The translations under genes and the position numbers were made by a program. From Anthostomella pinea (Eukaryota; Ascomycota; Sordariomycetes; Xylariales; Xylariaceae), in NCBI GenBank assembly GCA_963556695.1, contig CAUWAG010000004.1, positions 1,426,001 to 1,490,000 of the forward strand: DNA of 64,000 nt, given 5' to 3'. Each line of letters begins with the position of its first letter. Positions within the stretch are counted from its first letter, which is position 1. The notes under the pieces are model-generated. The model made no database searches, was not told the DNA's origin, and worked only from the letters and a program-made list of their open reading frames with translations. Positions 44,784-54,365 of this stretch are shown here, piece after piece.

Positions 44784-45961
44784 ATGCATTCTCGAACTTC
44801 GCTCCTGACTGCTTTGATTCAGACTTCCCGTCGTCGTCCTAGACTCTCACTCATCTCCCGACCATTACTCTCATCAAACCATCACTCAACCATGGCGTTC
44901 CAATACCCCCTCATCACTCTGGAAGAACACTGGTGCTCGAAGCATGTCCGAGACTTCTACGCTACCAAAGGTGTCCCGGATCCCAACGACGAGAAGAGTG
45001 CTGTCGGTTTCGCCACTGAAGCTCTCATGGAGTTCGGAGACAAACGCTTCTCGTCACTGGACGACAACGGCGTCGCCATGCAGGTCGTCAGCCATGTGGC
45101 CAACACTATCGCTCTCGACATCGACACCTGCAAGAAAGTCAATGACGAGTTGCACGGCCTGACCAAGCAGCGACCAGGACGCTTCTCAGGCTTCGCAACA
45201 TTGCCGATGCTGGATCCTGCTGCTGCCAGTACGGAGCTTCGTCGATGCGTGAACGAGTTGGGCTTTGTCGGCACGCTGGTCGACAATAACACCGAAGGTC
45301 GCTTCTACGACGACTCCTTCTTCTGGCCGGTGTTCGAGACTGCAACGGAGCTCGACGTCCCAGTGTACATCCATCCAGCCCCGAACGAGGAAGCGCGAAA
45401 GCTGTTGTACGCTGGCAACTATCCGACTGCGGTCTCGGAGTCGATGAGCCAGTACGGTTTCGGCTGGCATAGCGAGACGGCGGTACACTTCTTGCGACTG
45501 TTTGCTGCGGGAGTATTCGACCGCTTTCCAAAACTGAAGATCGTTCTTGGCCAGTAAGTTCGCTGACTCGTCGCTCCTTTCCCCATCATCTGATGCTGAA
45601 TTGCTCGGACAGCATGGGTGAGATGCTGCCCTTCCAGCTGGATCGTATTGAGAAGATAAGCGGACGACAATGGCCGCACCTCGGCGTCAAGCTAGAACGT
45701 CAGCTTCGCCAGGTCTGGGACGAGAATGTGTGGATTACCACTTCCGGAATGTTCGCTTTGGCGCCGATGGCATGCTTGGTAAGACAGTGTAAGCCTGGGA
45801 GGATCATGTTCAGCGTGGACTATCCTTTCACCGGCAATGAGGCCGGCGTGCACTTCTTGAACGCGCTGAAGGAGAGTGATATGGTGGATGATGAGATGCT
45901 CGAAGGTATATCGTATAAGAATGCTGAGCAGCTTCTGAAATTGAGTGTTAAGGCGGATTGA
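44784..45961 (+). CDS. amidohydrolase-2 family enzyme (resorcylate/dihydroxybenzoate decarboxylase-like)
   Basis: Exons 44784-45553 and 45613-45961 with a 59-nt intron (gtaagt...acag) give 372 aa from the first ATG. The ATG at 44,892 (MAFQYPLITLEEHW) gives 336 aa, the usual length. The leading 36 residues are Arg/Ser-rich and could be a mitochondrial presequence or untranslated. Metal-site motifs of the amidohydrolase-2 superfamily are visible: the N-terminal LEEHW, VYIHPAP in the middle, the spliced GHMGEMLPF and the late SVDYPF aspartate. The closest family by motif is the nonoxidative aromatic acid decarboxylases, such as gamma-resorcylate and 2,3-dihydroxybenzoate decarboxylase. The actual substrate is not known. 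It is divergently paired with the dioxygenase. Confidence 0.88.
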
Positions 45962-47640
45962 TGGGAGCGATGAGCGCTGGATAGCTCTCGTAAGGGGCGA
46001 AGGAAGCCCGTCCGCAAGAAGGGTGAAGGGCACCGAACCTGCTTCCTGCTCCGATTAGGTACCTGTTGAACACCGGCACTCCTCTCTTGACTCTTGATAT
46101 CACCAGACCTTGCGAAAGTCGTATTACATTGCGAGATCTGTTTTCCACTCTTCTCGCAACGAATGAAGTTCGGATCCGCAGTCACAAAGCTACATCTTCC
46201 CCGCCTAGGCATTCCACTCGGCTTCTCGATATTAGAAACCACCTCCAACGCTTCTGGGAAGTGATCCGAGCAGAAGATGAAGACTGCATCAAAGGGAGGT
46301 TCTTGCGTTCGTTTACTTGGTAAATGAAGTGTCAAGGACGCACCACGGTCGTCTTCTCCGGGCTCCGCCGGAGTCTGTACGTTCCTAATGAGAGCTGCGT
46401 CTTTCTCATCTACCACCATGACGATTCGGAGCCCAAAATGGCATCCTGCTGCTAGGACTTGTAAGTCTGTCCGTGAGCCGGCCCTGACGATGATGTTCCC
46501 ATTCCGCACCTTGAAGCCGCCGGTGCAACTGAGGAGCTCCCGGCTACCCATGTGACGGACATCCACCTCCTTAACGAGCGTCCCGGTTGTCGATGACATA
46601 TATTCCAAATGCCGCTCGCTCACCAGGCCGGCGAGCAGGTTGAAAGGGTTTATCTCAAACATGGGATCGCCGTAGATCCATCCGCAGATGATGGCGGCCG
46701 TGACGCCAGCCTCGGTCTTCTCCGGCTCCATTGTGAATATTAGATGTTCCTTGAGGTCGTCTTCCTGGGGTATCTGCTGCAGCGCGTCTAGATCCCGGAT
46801 GGGCTTTCGAAAGGTGGGTTCTCCTGCGAAGACAAACCCGGACAACTGGTCGCGTGGAATTATGGGAATTGAACCCCGGTACAGGCTGAACAGCCCCCCT
46901 TTCAACCCGTGTTGTGCAACATTTGTCGGTTCAAAGAGCACATTGAGCAGTATGGTCACCTGCGGGCAGACAATCCCTACCAAGTTGTTATCGGACGGGA
47001 TGTGTGGTGTGAAGTTAGGCGGCAATCCTCGCCATATCCTCGCCGCCGTGAGGAGAACTCGGTTGCTTGATAGCCCCTGGCTGACCATGATTTCTGCGAG
47101 GACCTTCGGGACACACGCACAGGAGTGTCCAGATCGCAAAGCAGCCTCCCTCAGCGCGACTTGGTATTCTCCATCCCAGTCGACCCCCAGCTGAGCTGAG
47201 ACACTCTTCGCAATCTCAATTTGCCCGCCGAAGAGAGGAACTGGCCCAGTCAGGTCGGGGAGGCTTTCAAGATCCTCGCGCGTTTGGAAACTGCGCAACG
47301 TTTGTGAGATTGAGGGCGGCGGCTCCACGAGCCACAACGTGCAAACGAATATGCCACCGACAGCCCTGGAACTGTCTGCAGGTTTCGCTATGATCGTTGG
47401 TTCCGACTCTCCCTTCATGCACCTAACCATCATATTGGCCCCATTAGCTGCGCACGCCAAAGCCACCATGACTGCTCTCGCTGAGAACGTATCGAAGCTT
47501 GGCTGCCCATAATCACCCGTGGTTGGAGCTTGGGGGTCGCCCAGAAAACACGCGAGGAATCGGTCTTGTTCCTTTTGGGTTATAGAAGACGACGGTCTGT
47601 CGAAACCGGCACTTCCAAGAGCACACACAAGTGTGGTCAT
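45820..47640 (-). CDS. uncharacterised protein, C terminus uncertain
   Basis: A 606-codon open frame starting MTTLVCALGSAGFD at 47,640. The first ~440 residues have balanced coding-like composition, with hydrophobic core segments such as GVTAAIICGWIYGDPMFEIN and VRNGNIIVRAGSRTDLQVLA. After about PGEDDR (near 46,345) the composition becomes Ser/Arg-rich, and the frame runs antisense into the last exon of the amidohydrolase (45,820-45,961). The real gene therefore probably ends earlier, perhaps through an intron near 46,345. I do not recognise a family: no signal peptide, no catalytic motif. The upstream 900 bp separates it from the divergent HET gene. Confidence 0.55.
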   Translation of the reverse strand: MTTLVCALGSAGFDRPSSSITQKEQDRFLACFLGDPQAPTTGDYGQPSFDTFSARAVMVALACAANGANMMVRCMKGESEPTIIAKPADSSRAVGGIFVCTLWLVEPPPSISQTLRSFQTREDLESLPDLTGPVPLFGGQIEIAKSVSAQLGVDWDGEYQVALREAALRSGHSCACVPKVLAEIMVSQGLSSNRVLLTAARIWRGLPPNFTPHIPSDNNLVGIVCPQVTILLNVLFEPTNVAQHGLKGGLFSLYRGSIPIIPRDQLSGFVFAGEPTFRKPIRDLDALQQIPQEDDLKEHLIFTMEPEKTEAGVTAAIICGWIYGDPMFEINPFNLLAGLVSERHLEYMSSTTGTLVKEVDVRHMGSRELLSCTGGFKVRNGNIIVRAGSRTDLQVLAAGCHFGLRIVMVVDEKDAALIRNVQTPAEPGEDDRGASLTLHLPSKRTQEPPFDAVFIFCSDHFPEALEVVSNIEKPSGMPRRGRCSFVTADPNFIRCEKSGKQISQCNTTFARSGDIKSQERSAGVQQVPNRSRKQVRCPSPFLRTGFLRPLRELSSAHRSHQSALTLNFRSCSAFLYDIPSSISSSTISLSFSAFKKCTPASLPVKG

Positions 47641-48541
47641 ATAGTTGCGGAAGGCAGCGGTTTGCGACGAGTTGCGCTGGAGCTTGATTCTTCGTCGTTC
47701 CAGCTGATGGCATCATGATCGGGGTCGCGTTGGCTTTTGGGTGCTTCTCCCCAACGAGGGGCCGGTTCACGCTGTTGACGTGCCTCTGAAGCGGGAAGAA
47801 TACCCTCTGACACCCTTTCCGCCGCCGCACGTAGTATCTCCTTTCACGGGATGTTTCCAGTCATGACTCACAGGTTAGACATCATGGCAGATGCTACCAT
47901 AGATCGCCTCGCCAAGACAGCATGCCAAACGGATCAAAGTGCCTGACAACTTCGTGGTCGGCCCTGAGAGTTCGCTTATACCGTGCCGGGGAGAGTTCCA
48001 GAAACTTTACTTGCACTTCCACGCGTGCTCGACCGCTTTTGTGACATCCTGTCGCCGCCGCGTAGTATGGGTCCGGGTTGTGGCACTCATCGCAAAGGCA
48101 CCTTGCCGTTCCCGCTCCCGTTTCGGCGCCGGGCGCACTGCCATCAACAAGCGATTCGCGTCCCTGACTCTTCCCTCATGCTTCCAACTTGGTCACTACC
48201 ATTGCTCCTTTGTTCTGCACTCGTGAGGATCGATGGGGGTTCCCGCTTCCTTGGTAGGAGACCTGAAGCTGCGGAGATGATGTGGCTGGTATGCCGTCGC
48301 ACAGCCACCTCCCTGAAGCCACGGTAGCTTGCAACAACTGGTATAAATGTAGCATTGAGGTGAGGCTATCGCGCGTCCGCGCACCAGTCTGCATTGGCCC
48401 GCAGCTCTCGACGGCTTGCCACCATGAACACCCGCTTCTCACAATACCGGTACCGAGTGGCTTTCAACTCCTCGAAACAGTCAGAGCGAGATCACTGCTA
48501 ACACATACCGGTACCGGCGCGGCTACTGCGAGTCCGCGACG
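47641..48541. other. divergent intergenic region
   Basis: About 900 bp between an unknown minus-strand gene and the plus-strand HET gene. Open frames at 47,939-48,545 are short and overlapping, without domains. accggtaccg-type palindromic repeats occur at about 48,450 and 48,508. Confidence 0.45.
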
Positions 48542-50596
48542 ATGAGATTAATCAACTGCGAAACGTTTGAGCTGGAGGAGTTCATGAACGAAGTCCCTCC
48601 CTATGCAATCCTTTCCCACACGTGGGAACGCGAAGAGGTCACCTTCCGAGACATGAGCGACATCCCAAAGGCATCCACGAAGGGGAGCTTCGACAAAATC
48701 CGAGCCACCTGCCGCATTGCTCTGGAGCAGGGCCTTGCTTATGCTTGGGTGGACACCTGCTGCATCGACAAATCAAGCAGTGCCGAACTGACTGAAGCCA
48801 TCAATTCCATGTTCGCTTGGTACTGTGAGATTTCAAACCGTTCTGGTATTGAAAGGAAAAGAGAAGAAGATCTCTGGGGGAGAAGCCCCCATATATATGT
48901 ACAGGTGTGCCATCAGAGTGACCAGATCATCATACGATAATGGTGCCAGAATCCTGGTGGCCTGAGGGTCGGCTGACTGCCCTCAAACCAAACCCATTAG
49001 CGCATTCAGCCCCGAAGGCCTCGTCTGGACCTGCTATGATATCCAACAGGTACAAAGGCTCGGTCGTCTGTTACGCTTTCCTATCAGATCTCGATTTCCT
49101 ACCCGTGCCGGAGTCTGCGCCGCCGCAACGTTCGCTTCCGACGGTACCACGGAAGTTTGAGTCACGTCTGGATGAATGCAAATGGTTCACTCGAGGTTGG
49201 ACGCTCCAGGAGCTTATAGCTCCCAGTCGAGTGGACTTCTATGACAAGGACTGGGCGCTTCGAGGAACGAAGGAAGAATGGACAAGAGTCTTGTCAAGCA
49301 TTACCGGCGTTACTCAGGAAGTCTTGACGGGCAAACCATGCAGCGAAATCCTAGTCGGCCAGCGAATGGGATGGGCAGCCTCGCGGGTCACCACCAGGAC
49401 GGAAGATATTACGTATTGTCTTCTGGGTATCTTCGACGTCAACGTGCCTATGCTTTATGGGGAAGGGGAAAGGGCTTTCCAGCGCTTGCAAGAGGAGATC
49501 ATCAGGTCGTCAAACGACCTCTCTATCTTTGCTTGGAAGTCTCGTGACGACGACGAAAGGCCTTTTCGAGGAATCCTAGCATCATCTCCAGCCGAATTTA
49601 CTGGTAACAATGGACTCCTGCCACTACAAAACTACTCGGTAGGATATAGCATTACTAATCGCGGTCTTCGGACAACCGGTCTAATTACCGCCTATCACAG
49701 AGACGGATACATTGAAGGAGTCTGATGATGACGATTCCAGAGACTACTTGATGCTCCTCTATTGTCACGAGTCCCCCCATTCGAAACAAACTTCAAGTCG
49801 CCGGAGATGCATCCATCTGCAGCAATACGGGCCTCATTCGTTTGTAAGGGTACGCACTGAATTCCACTACAATTGGTATCCCTTTCGAGGCATGCTGTCG
49901 ACAGAAAATCTCAACGAGCCGCAGTACATCCAGCTCAGGCTTTCGCCCCAGATGGTGCGTACTGTACATATGAGCCTGCAGGGTGCAATACGCATCCTTC
50001 GCGATCCCCAAATGACATGGGAATATCATTACGTCGCCGTCCCGTTGGAGAACTGGGACCTACAAACCACAACGCTACGGAGTGACGGGCGCGAAGAGTT
50101 CTGGGGCATGCTGAAGATACAATTGAAAGGCCAGCTGGACAAAGAAGACAGCATTCACATTATATGCGGCAGAGCAGGTCGGTATCTTCGGGAATTCTTT
50201 TTCGTCATCGCCCAACTCAGCGAACTTCCGCCGTCACTCTTTGTCGAAAAGTCACTTAGTCCGGTCTTTGTCATGCAGGCTCTGCACAGGCTCGGGAATC
50301 GTTCACCAACCCACATGCGAGCAGTCTGGGGTTCTCTCGAGATAACACTCGAAGCTGCAGCGCATCAGTTTGGGGAGGTGGATTCCCAGAAGATTATGGG
50401 TAACGTCATCTCCATTACGACTCGCGTTTGGCACGAGACCAAGACCGAGACCGAGACCGAGACGTCGAGTTACGGAGTACATGCCATACCTGGGCTCATG
50501 CCTTTTTCCGGCAGCGGTAGATGGGAAAGGCGGTCCAAAGCTCTAGGAGGCAACAGATGCGCCGGCCATCTGCCTGCCTCCAAAAGAGGACAGTGA
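48542..50596 (+). CDS. HET-domain (heterokaryon incompatibility) protein with apparent frameshift
   Basis: Exon 1 (48542-48824) encodes the classic HET opening: YAILSHTWEREEVTF, then IALEQGLAYAWVDTCCIDK and LTEAINSMFAWY. After a 233-nt intron (donor gtgaga, acceptor about 49,057) the domain continues SVVCYAFLSDLD, then ECKWFTRGWTLQELIAP and ITYCLLGIFDVNVPMLYGEG. These are the usual HET blocks. The frame meets TGA at about 49,725, but the next frame (from 49,712; ESDDDDSRDYLMLLYCHE) continues as a plausible C-terminal domain to 50,596. A one-base shift is thus needed to join the two. HET proteins trigger cell death on fusion of incompatible strains. The gene may be a pseudogene allele, or the second half may be separate. 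KTETETETE is encoded by a short repeat near 50,445. Confidence 0.78.
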
Positions 50597-51091
50597 AGAA
50601 GCCACCAGCGTATCCATTGTAATCCATCCACCAAGTGACTCGGAATCTGAGCCTGCTGATCACGGGGCAACTTAGGGAGCATAAAGTACGGCAGAGTGTG
50701 ACCGTTGTTTGCCTTAGTCAGCAGTGGCTGGTGTTGAATCTGCTCCCTTTCCCCAACGTCTACTCACCACACTTCAGTGGTTACTGGTGGACCTCAGGAA
50801 CATGACAGATAGAAGTATTACGGGAAGCACGCCCAGGCCCCTGAGCCATGAAGTTGGGATAACAATGAGTGTACATGGCCAAAGGCGAGATATAATACAT
50901 GATATGCCAGATACACACTTTAAGGAGCGTAGGGGTTTCTCCGGTCCTTCACTCAGCACAAGGAAAGACTGCGCTCATCAACACCCATCCCTCTTATCAT
51001 ACACACCGTGTTCCAGCACGGGCCCAACCCACCCGGAAACGCGGTAATGAACAGACGTCGCACATCAAAGCGACAACACGTGCAAGGTTAC
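50597..51091. other. intergenic region, convergent 3' ends
   Basis: About 500 bp between the HET gene and the minus-strand secreted-protein gene. Nothing recognisable. Confidence 0.5.
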
Positions 51092-52344
51092 CTAATCGAT
51101 GGTGACCTCGAGGAAGTCGCCGTCAGGCTCGTTGGTCCCTCCGTTGCTAATCATCTTATTAACACAGATCGTGTCTCCTGAGATGCTCAAATTCACATCT
51201 GAGCAATCGCCCTTGAGGTGTGCCTTAGCGCCTGTATATCGAATGTCAGCTTTCCATCTTACCTACTCCCTTGACTCCAAACAGAGTGTCACTCACAGGA
51301 AAACAGAGGCTGGAAGGTGGGATAACCCTCGTGGCCCGGCTCGGGCGCCAGGTGGTGTGTGACAGAGAACGACTTGCTGTTGGTTTCGCTGTGCTCGTAG
51401 CCGCTCTCGAGAGTGTTGCTGAAGGTGACGTACCACTCGAAGCCTGCCGTGGTGGAGTCGCTGTTGGACGCCGAGTCGGCCACCTCGGTGCTTACCGTGT
51501 AGGTGTAGTCCTGGCCGCACGTGGTCTGGGCTAGCTCGCACTTGTCGTTGGGCCCGATCTGCTGCTGGTCGCCGTAGGTGGTGAATGGCTTGCCGTCGAG
51601 AATCAGCGTGCACTTCTTGTCGTCCCGCTTAGGGTAGACGGGCGCGCGCTTGACCTCGATGACGTCCTTCACGGGTGCTGCGAGAGTGTCGCGCTTCTCC
51701 TTCGTGGTGGTGCTGCTGCTGGGGATATGCCGCTTGTCCTGCGTGATGTCGTCGATGGCTCGCTTGGCTGGCTGCGGCCAGGAGCTGATGTCGTCGTTGC
51801 AGATGCTGCCACAGCAGTAACTAACCACATCATAACACAATCAGCCACCATACTTACTTGAGGGGAGGGAAGAATGTTGAACAGAGAGGACGCTAGATTA
51901 TAGTTGCCAGACGAAGTTGATAACTTACGCGTACCCGAATTGCTGGGTCAGGTCCAAATCACCACAGCCAGTCTTGTCTGCTTGGATCTGCCGGTAGAGC
52001 TGGCGGCACGGCCACTCGTTGAACTCCTCGTCGGACCCGAGCAAGTTGTAGAATAGCATGCTGCACCCCTCACCGAAGCCCGAGGTGTCGACCCAGACCT
52101 GATATTTGCCGTCGTCGTTGGTCGGCCAGGTGCCCAGGCCAATGTACTCGAGTTCGCAGGCGGTGTACGTGTTGCCGTTGCCATCCCTGTTGGGGGTGAA
52201 GCTCAACTCGGCGGATTGCGTCTTAAGGTCGTTGGGGTCCGGGTCGCAATTGCTTGCGCTGTAGATGTCGACGACGCTCAACTTCTGGGCTCGGAGGCCG
52301 GCGGCAGAGAGGGCCACGGCCAGGAGAACGGTCTCTGCAATCAT
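51092..52344 (-). CDS. secreted two-domain protein with Lys-Arg-rich linker
   Basis: Exons 51929-52344, 51297-51820 and 51092-51231, with introns of 108 and 65 nt, give 359 aa in phase. The N terminus (MIAETVLLAVALSAAGLRAQ) is a clear signal peptide. The first domain, to about residue 150, is rich in Cys and aromatics (CELEYIGLGTWP). Residues 158-208 form a linker with five Lys-Arg pairs (158, 168, 181, 196, 203), all possible Kex2 sites, as if the two halves were separated during secretion. The second domain has alternating Ser/Thr-rich strands (YTVSTEVADSASNSD; EHSETNSKSFSVTHHL) and several cysteines, and ends DFLEVTID. I do not recognise a family. A candidate effector or surface protein is possible but not shown. 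A TATA-like box lies about 175 bp upstream. Confidence 0.8.
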
Positions 52345-52518
52345 GGTCTCGGTATGAGTATTGAGTATTGTGATGGAAGTTGGGTGACCCTTATGTTGCG
52401 AATACGGTGCAGGTCGAATTTAATGATGGTACGCAGTGGAGTATGGGACGAGGCGAGTTCGATGATGGTATGCAAAACAGTGAATGTTTGAACAGAAAGG
52501 AGACGGGATGAAGGCGAG

Positions 52519-52526
52519 TATTTATA
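52519..52526 (-). promoter_or_regulatory. candidate TATA box
   Basis: TATAAATA on the minus strand, about 175 bp upstream of the secreted-protein start codon at 52,344. Position and sequence fit a core promoter. Confidence 0.5.
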
Positions 52527-52529
52527 CTA

Positions 52530-54142
52530 CAGAAGCATAGCCCTGGATGCAATCCCATTGCTACTTTTAGACAGTGCTGTCACCTCTCCGATGTCATCAA
52601 AGAATAGTTCTTTGCCATCCAGTGCAAAGCTAACAGTCGCCACTACTTGTCGGACAACTTCAGCCTAGAGAACTTCTATCTTCTCGCTAAGGGTCACACG
52701 GAGAATGACACATCAGAGAAGGCTTCATAACTTCTTCATGACCAACCACCACTTTTGGATCTTCATCTATTCTTCGCAAACCGCCGTAACATGATGATAT
52801 GAATCTGATAGGTTCCTAGGCGGTTGCTTCGCCACGGTGGCACCGTCTCCTGTAGCATCCCTGGTACTTATCTATGGTGTTCCTAGGACTAATGAGCGCC
52901 TCGAGCGATGAAGCTTCGATGAATGACATGGTGTGCATCGCGAATCAAGCAACATTCCGACTGATGTCGGACGCATCCTATCGCTAAGCCCGCTGCCGAC
53001 CCCGTGGGAGACCCCAGGCCTATGGAGATTCGTTGAAGGATCATCAACCGCAGTATATCGGCGCAGCCCCCTGGTGGATCTGGTTTGGGATCTGAGCTTA
53101 GAATGACAACAGCTGGAGGTGATCTGATTGACGTCGTCACTTGGTAATACCTGGAACGCCCAGCTGAACGGAACATATCCAGGGCTGTAGCCACAAGGCA
53201 CATGATGTGCGCTGAAACGCACGTGGCTTCGCCGCATGGCAATGCATTGGGATCCTTACGATTGGGAAAGACAGCGCCAAGCAGAGGCGCCCGTAAGCAA
53301 CATCAGATAGGTATCTTACCGATATACCAACTGATAGGAATTACCAAGAGAAAGAAGCAATATACAAACAAGATCATAATATACATTGTCAGCAATGCCT
53401 TGACAACATTCCAGCCTATAGGGCCGGTACCATATCAGACATGTGTTTAACAAAGTCCTTTGCAACGGACCAGCGTCGACGTTGTGAAATTGGTACATTG
53501 GACCCTCAGAAGTCTCTGTACAACCGACTTGTGATCTATAATACTAAGGTTTGTTTTTCAGTGTAGATTGACCTTACTGGAGTAGGCCTCGAGCGTAGCT
53601 TGATACGATATAAATAAATGCTTATTCCAATATGATTATTTTTACCATTCAAATTTTATCAAACGGAGGACCATTTATGGTACGCGGACTGAGACTCATC
53701 AGCGGCGACTACTCATTTGCCCCTCGAGGAACAGCGAGGACGATTTTACAAGTTACTCTCACAGACTACACAGTACCTTGAGACGATACCAGACCTGCCG
53801 TCGCCTTCATTTATTAGTCCTACACTGACGCAATCAGCATCTGATGGCCACTCCATGTCCAGCCTTGCTGCGCCACGAGGGACCCAACCATGATAACATC
53901 GCTCTCATGCCGATCTCATCCTATGTGCAGCATCATCACCAAGAGTTCGGGGACTCGGCTATTCTACCTTCTATTTTTACTTTGCAGACTCCTTGAACGG
54001 GAAGATGGCGTATTGCAGACACACGGACACAGACACAGACACATACGTCTTCTATGAGCTATTTCACGCTCAACGTCATCCATGACGGCGGGCATGTCGT
54101 AGCAGATGGAGATGTTGCCAGCACTGGAGAGCTCAAAAGACC
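52530..54142. other. intergenic region, no callable gene
   Basis: About 1.6 kb between two secreted-protein genes. The frames at 52,872-53,242 and 53,202-53,450 are short and without domains. The region 53,330-53,660 is moderately AT-rich. Nothing else is recognised. Confidence 0.45.
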
Positions 54143-54143
54143 A

Positions 54144-54150
54144 TATATAT
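54144..54150 (+). promoter_or_regulatory. candidate TATA box
   Basis: TATATAT about 215 bp upstream of the start codon at 54,366 of the interrupted secreted-protein gene. Confidence 0.35.
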
Positions 54151-54365
54151 CTCGTGACAATTGACTTCGTCTTTTGATTCCTTATCCCCTCACCGTCTTC
54201 CAAGATATCCAAGATATCCATTCACGTTTGCCTCTCCGCAAGTTCGGCACTATATCTACCTGTTCTACCAGTCTTGTTTCACACGTTCCACGGCCACGGC
54301 TCCTCAACTCACCCCGACGTACCCAGCTCTTCATCACACAGCCCTCGAATCCAACAGCCAACAAT

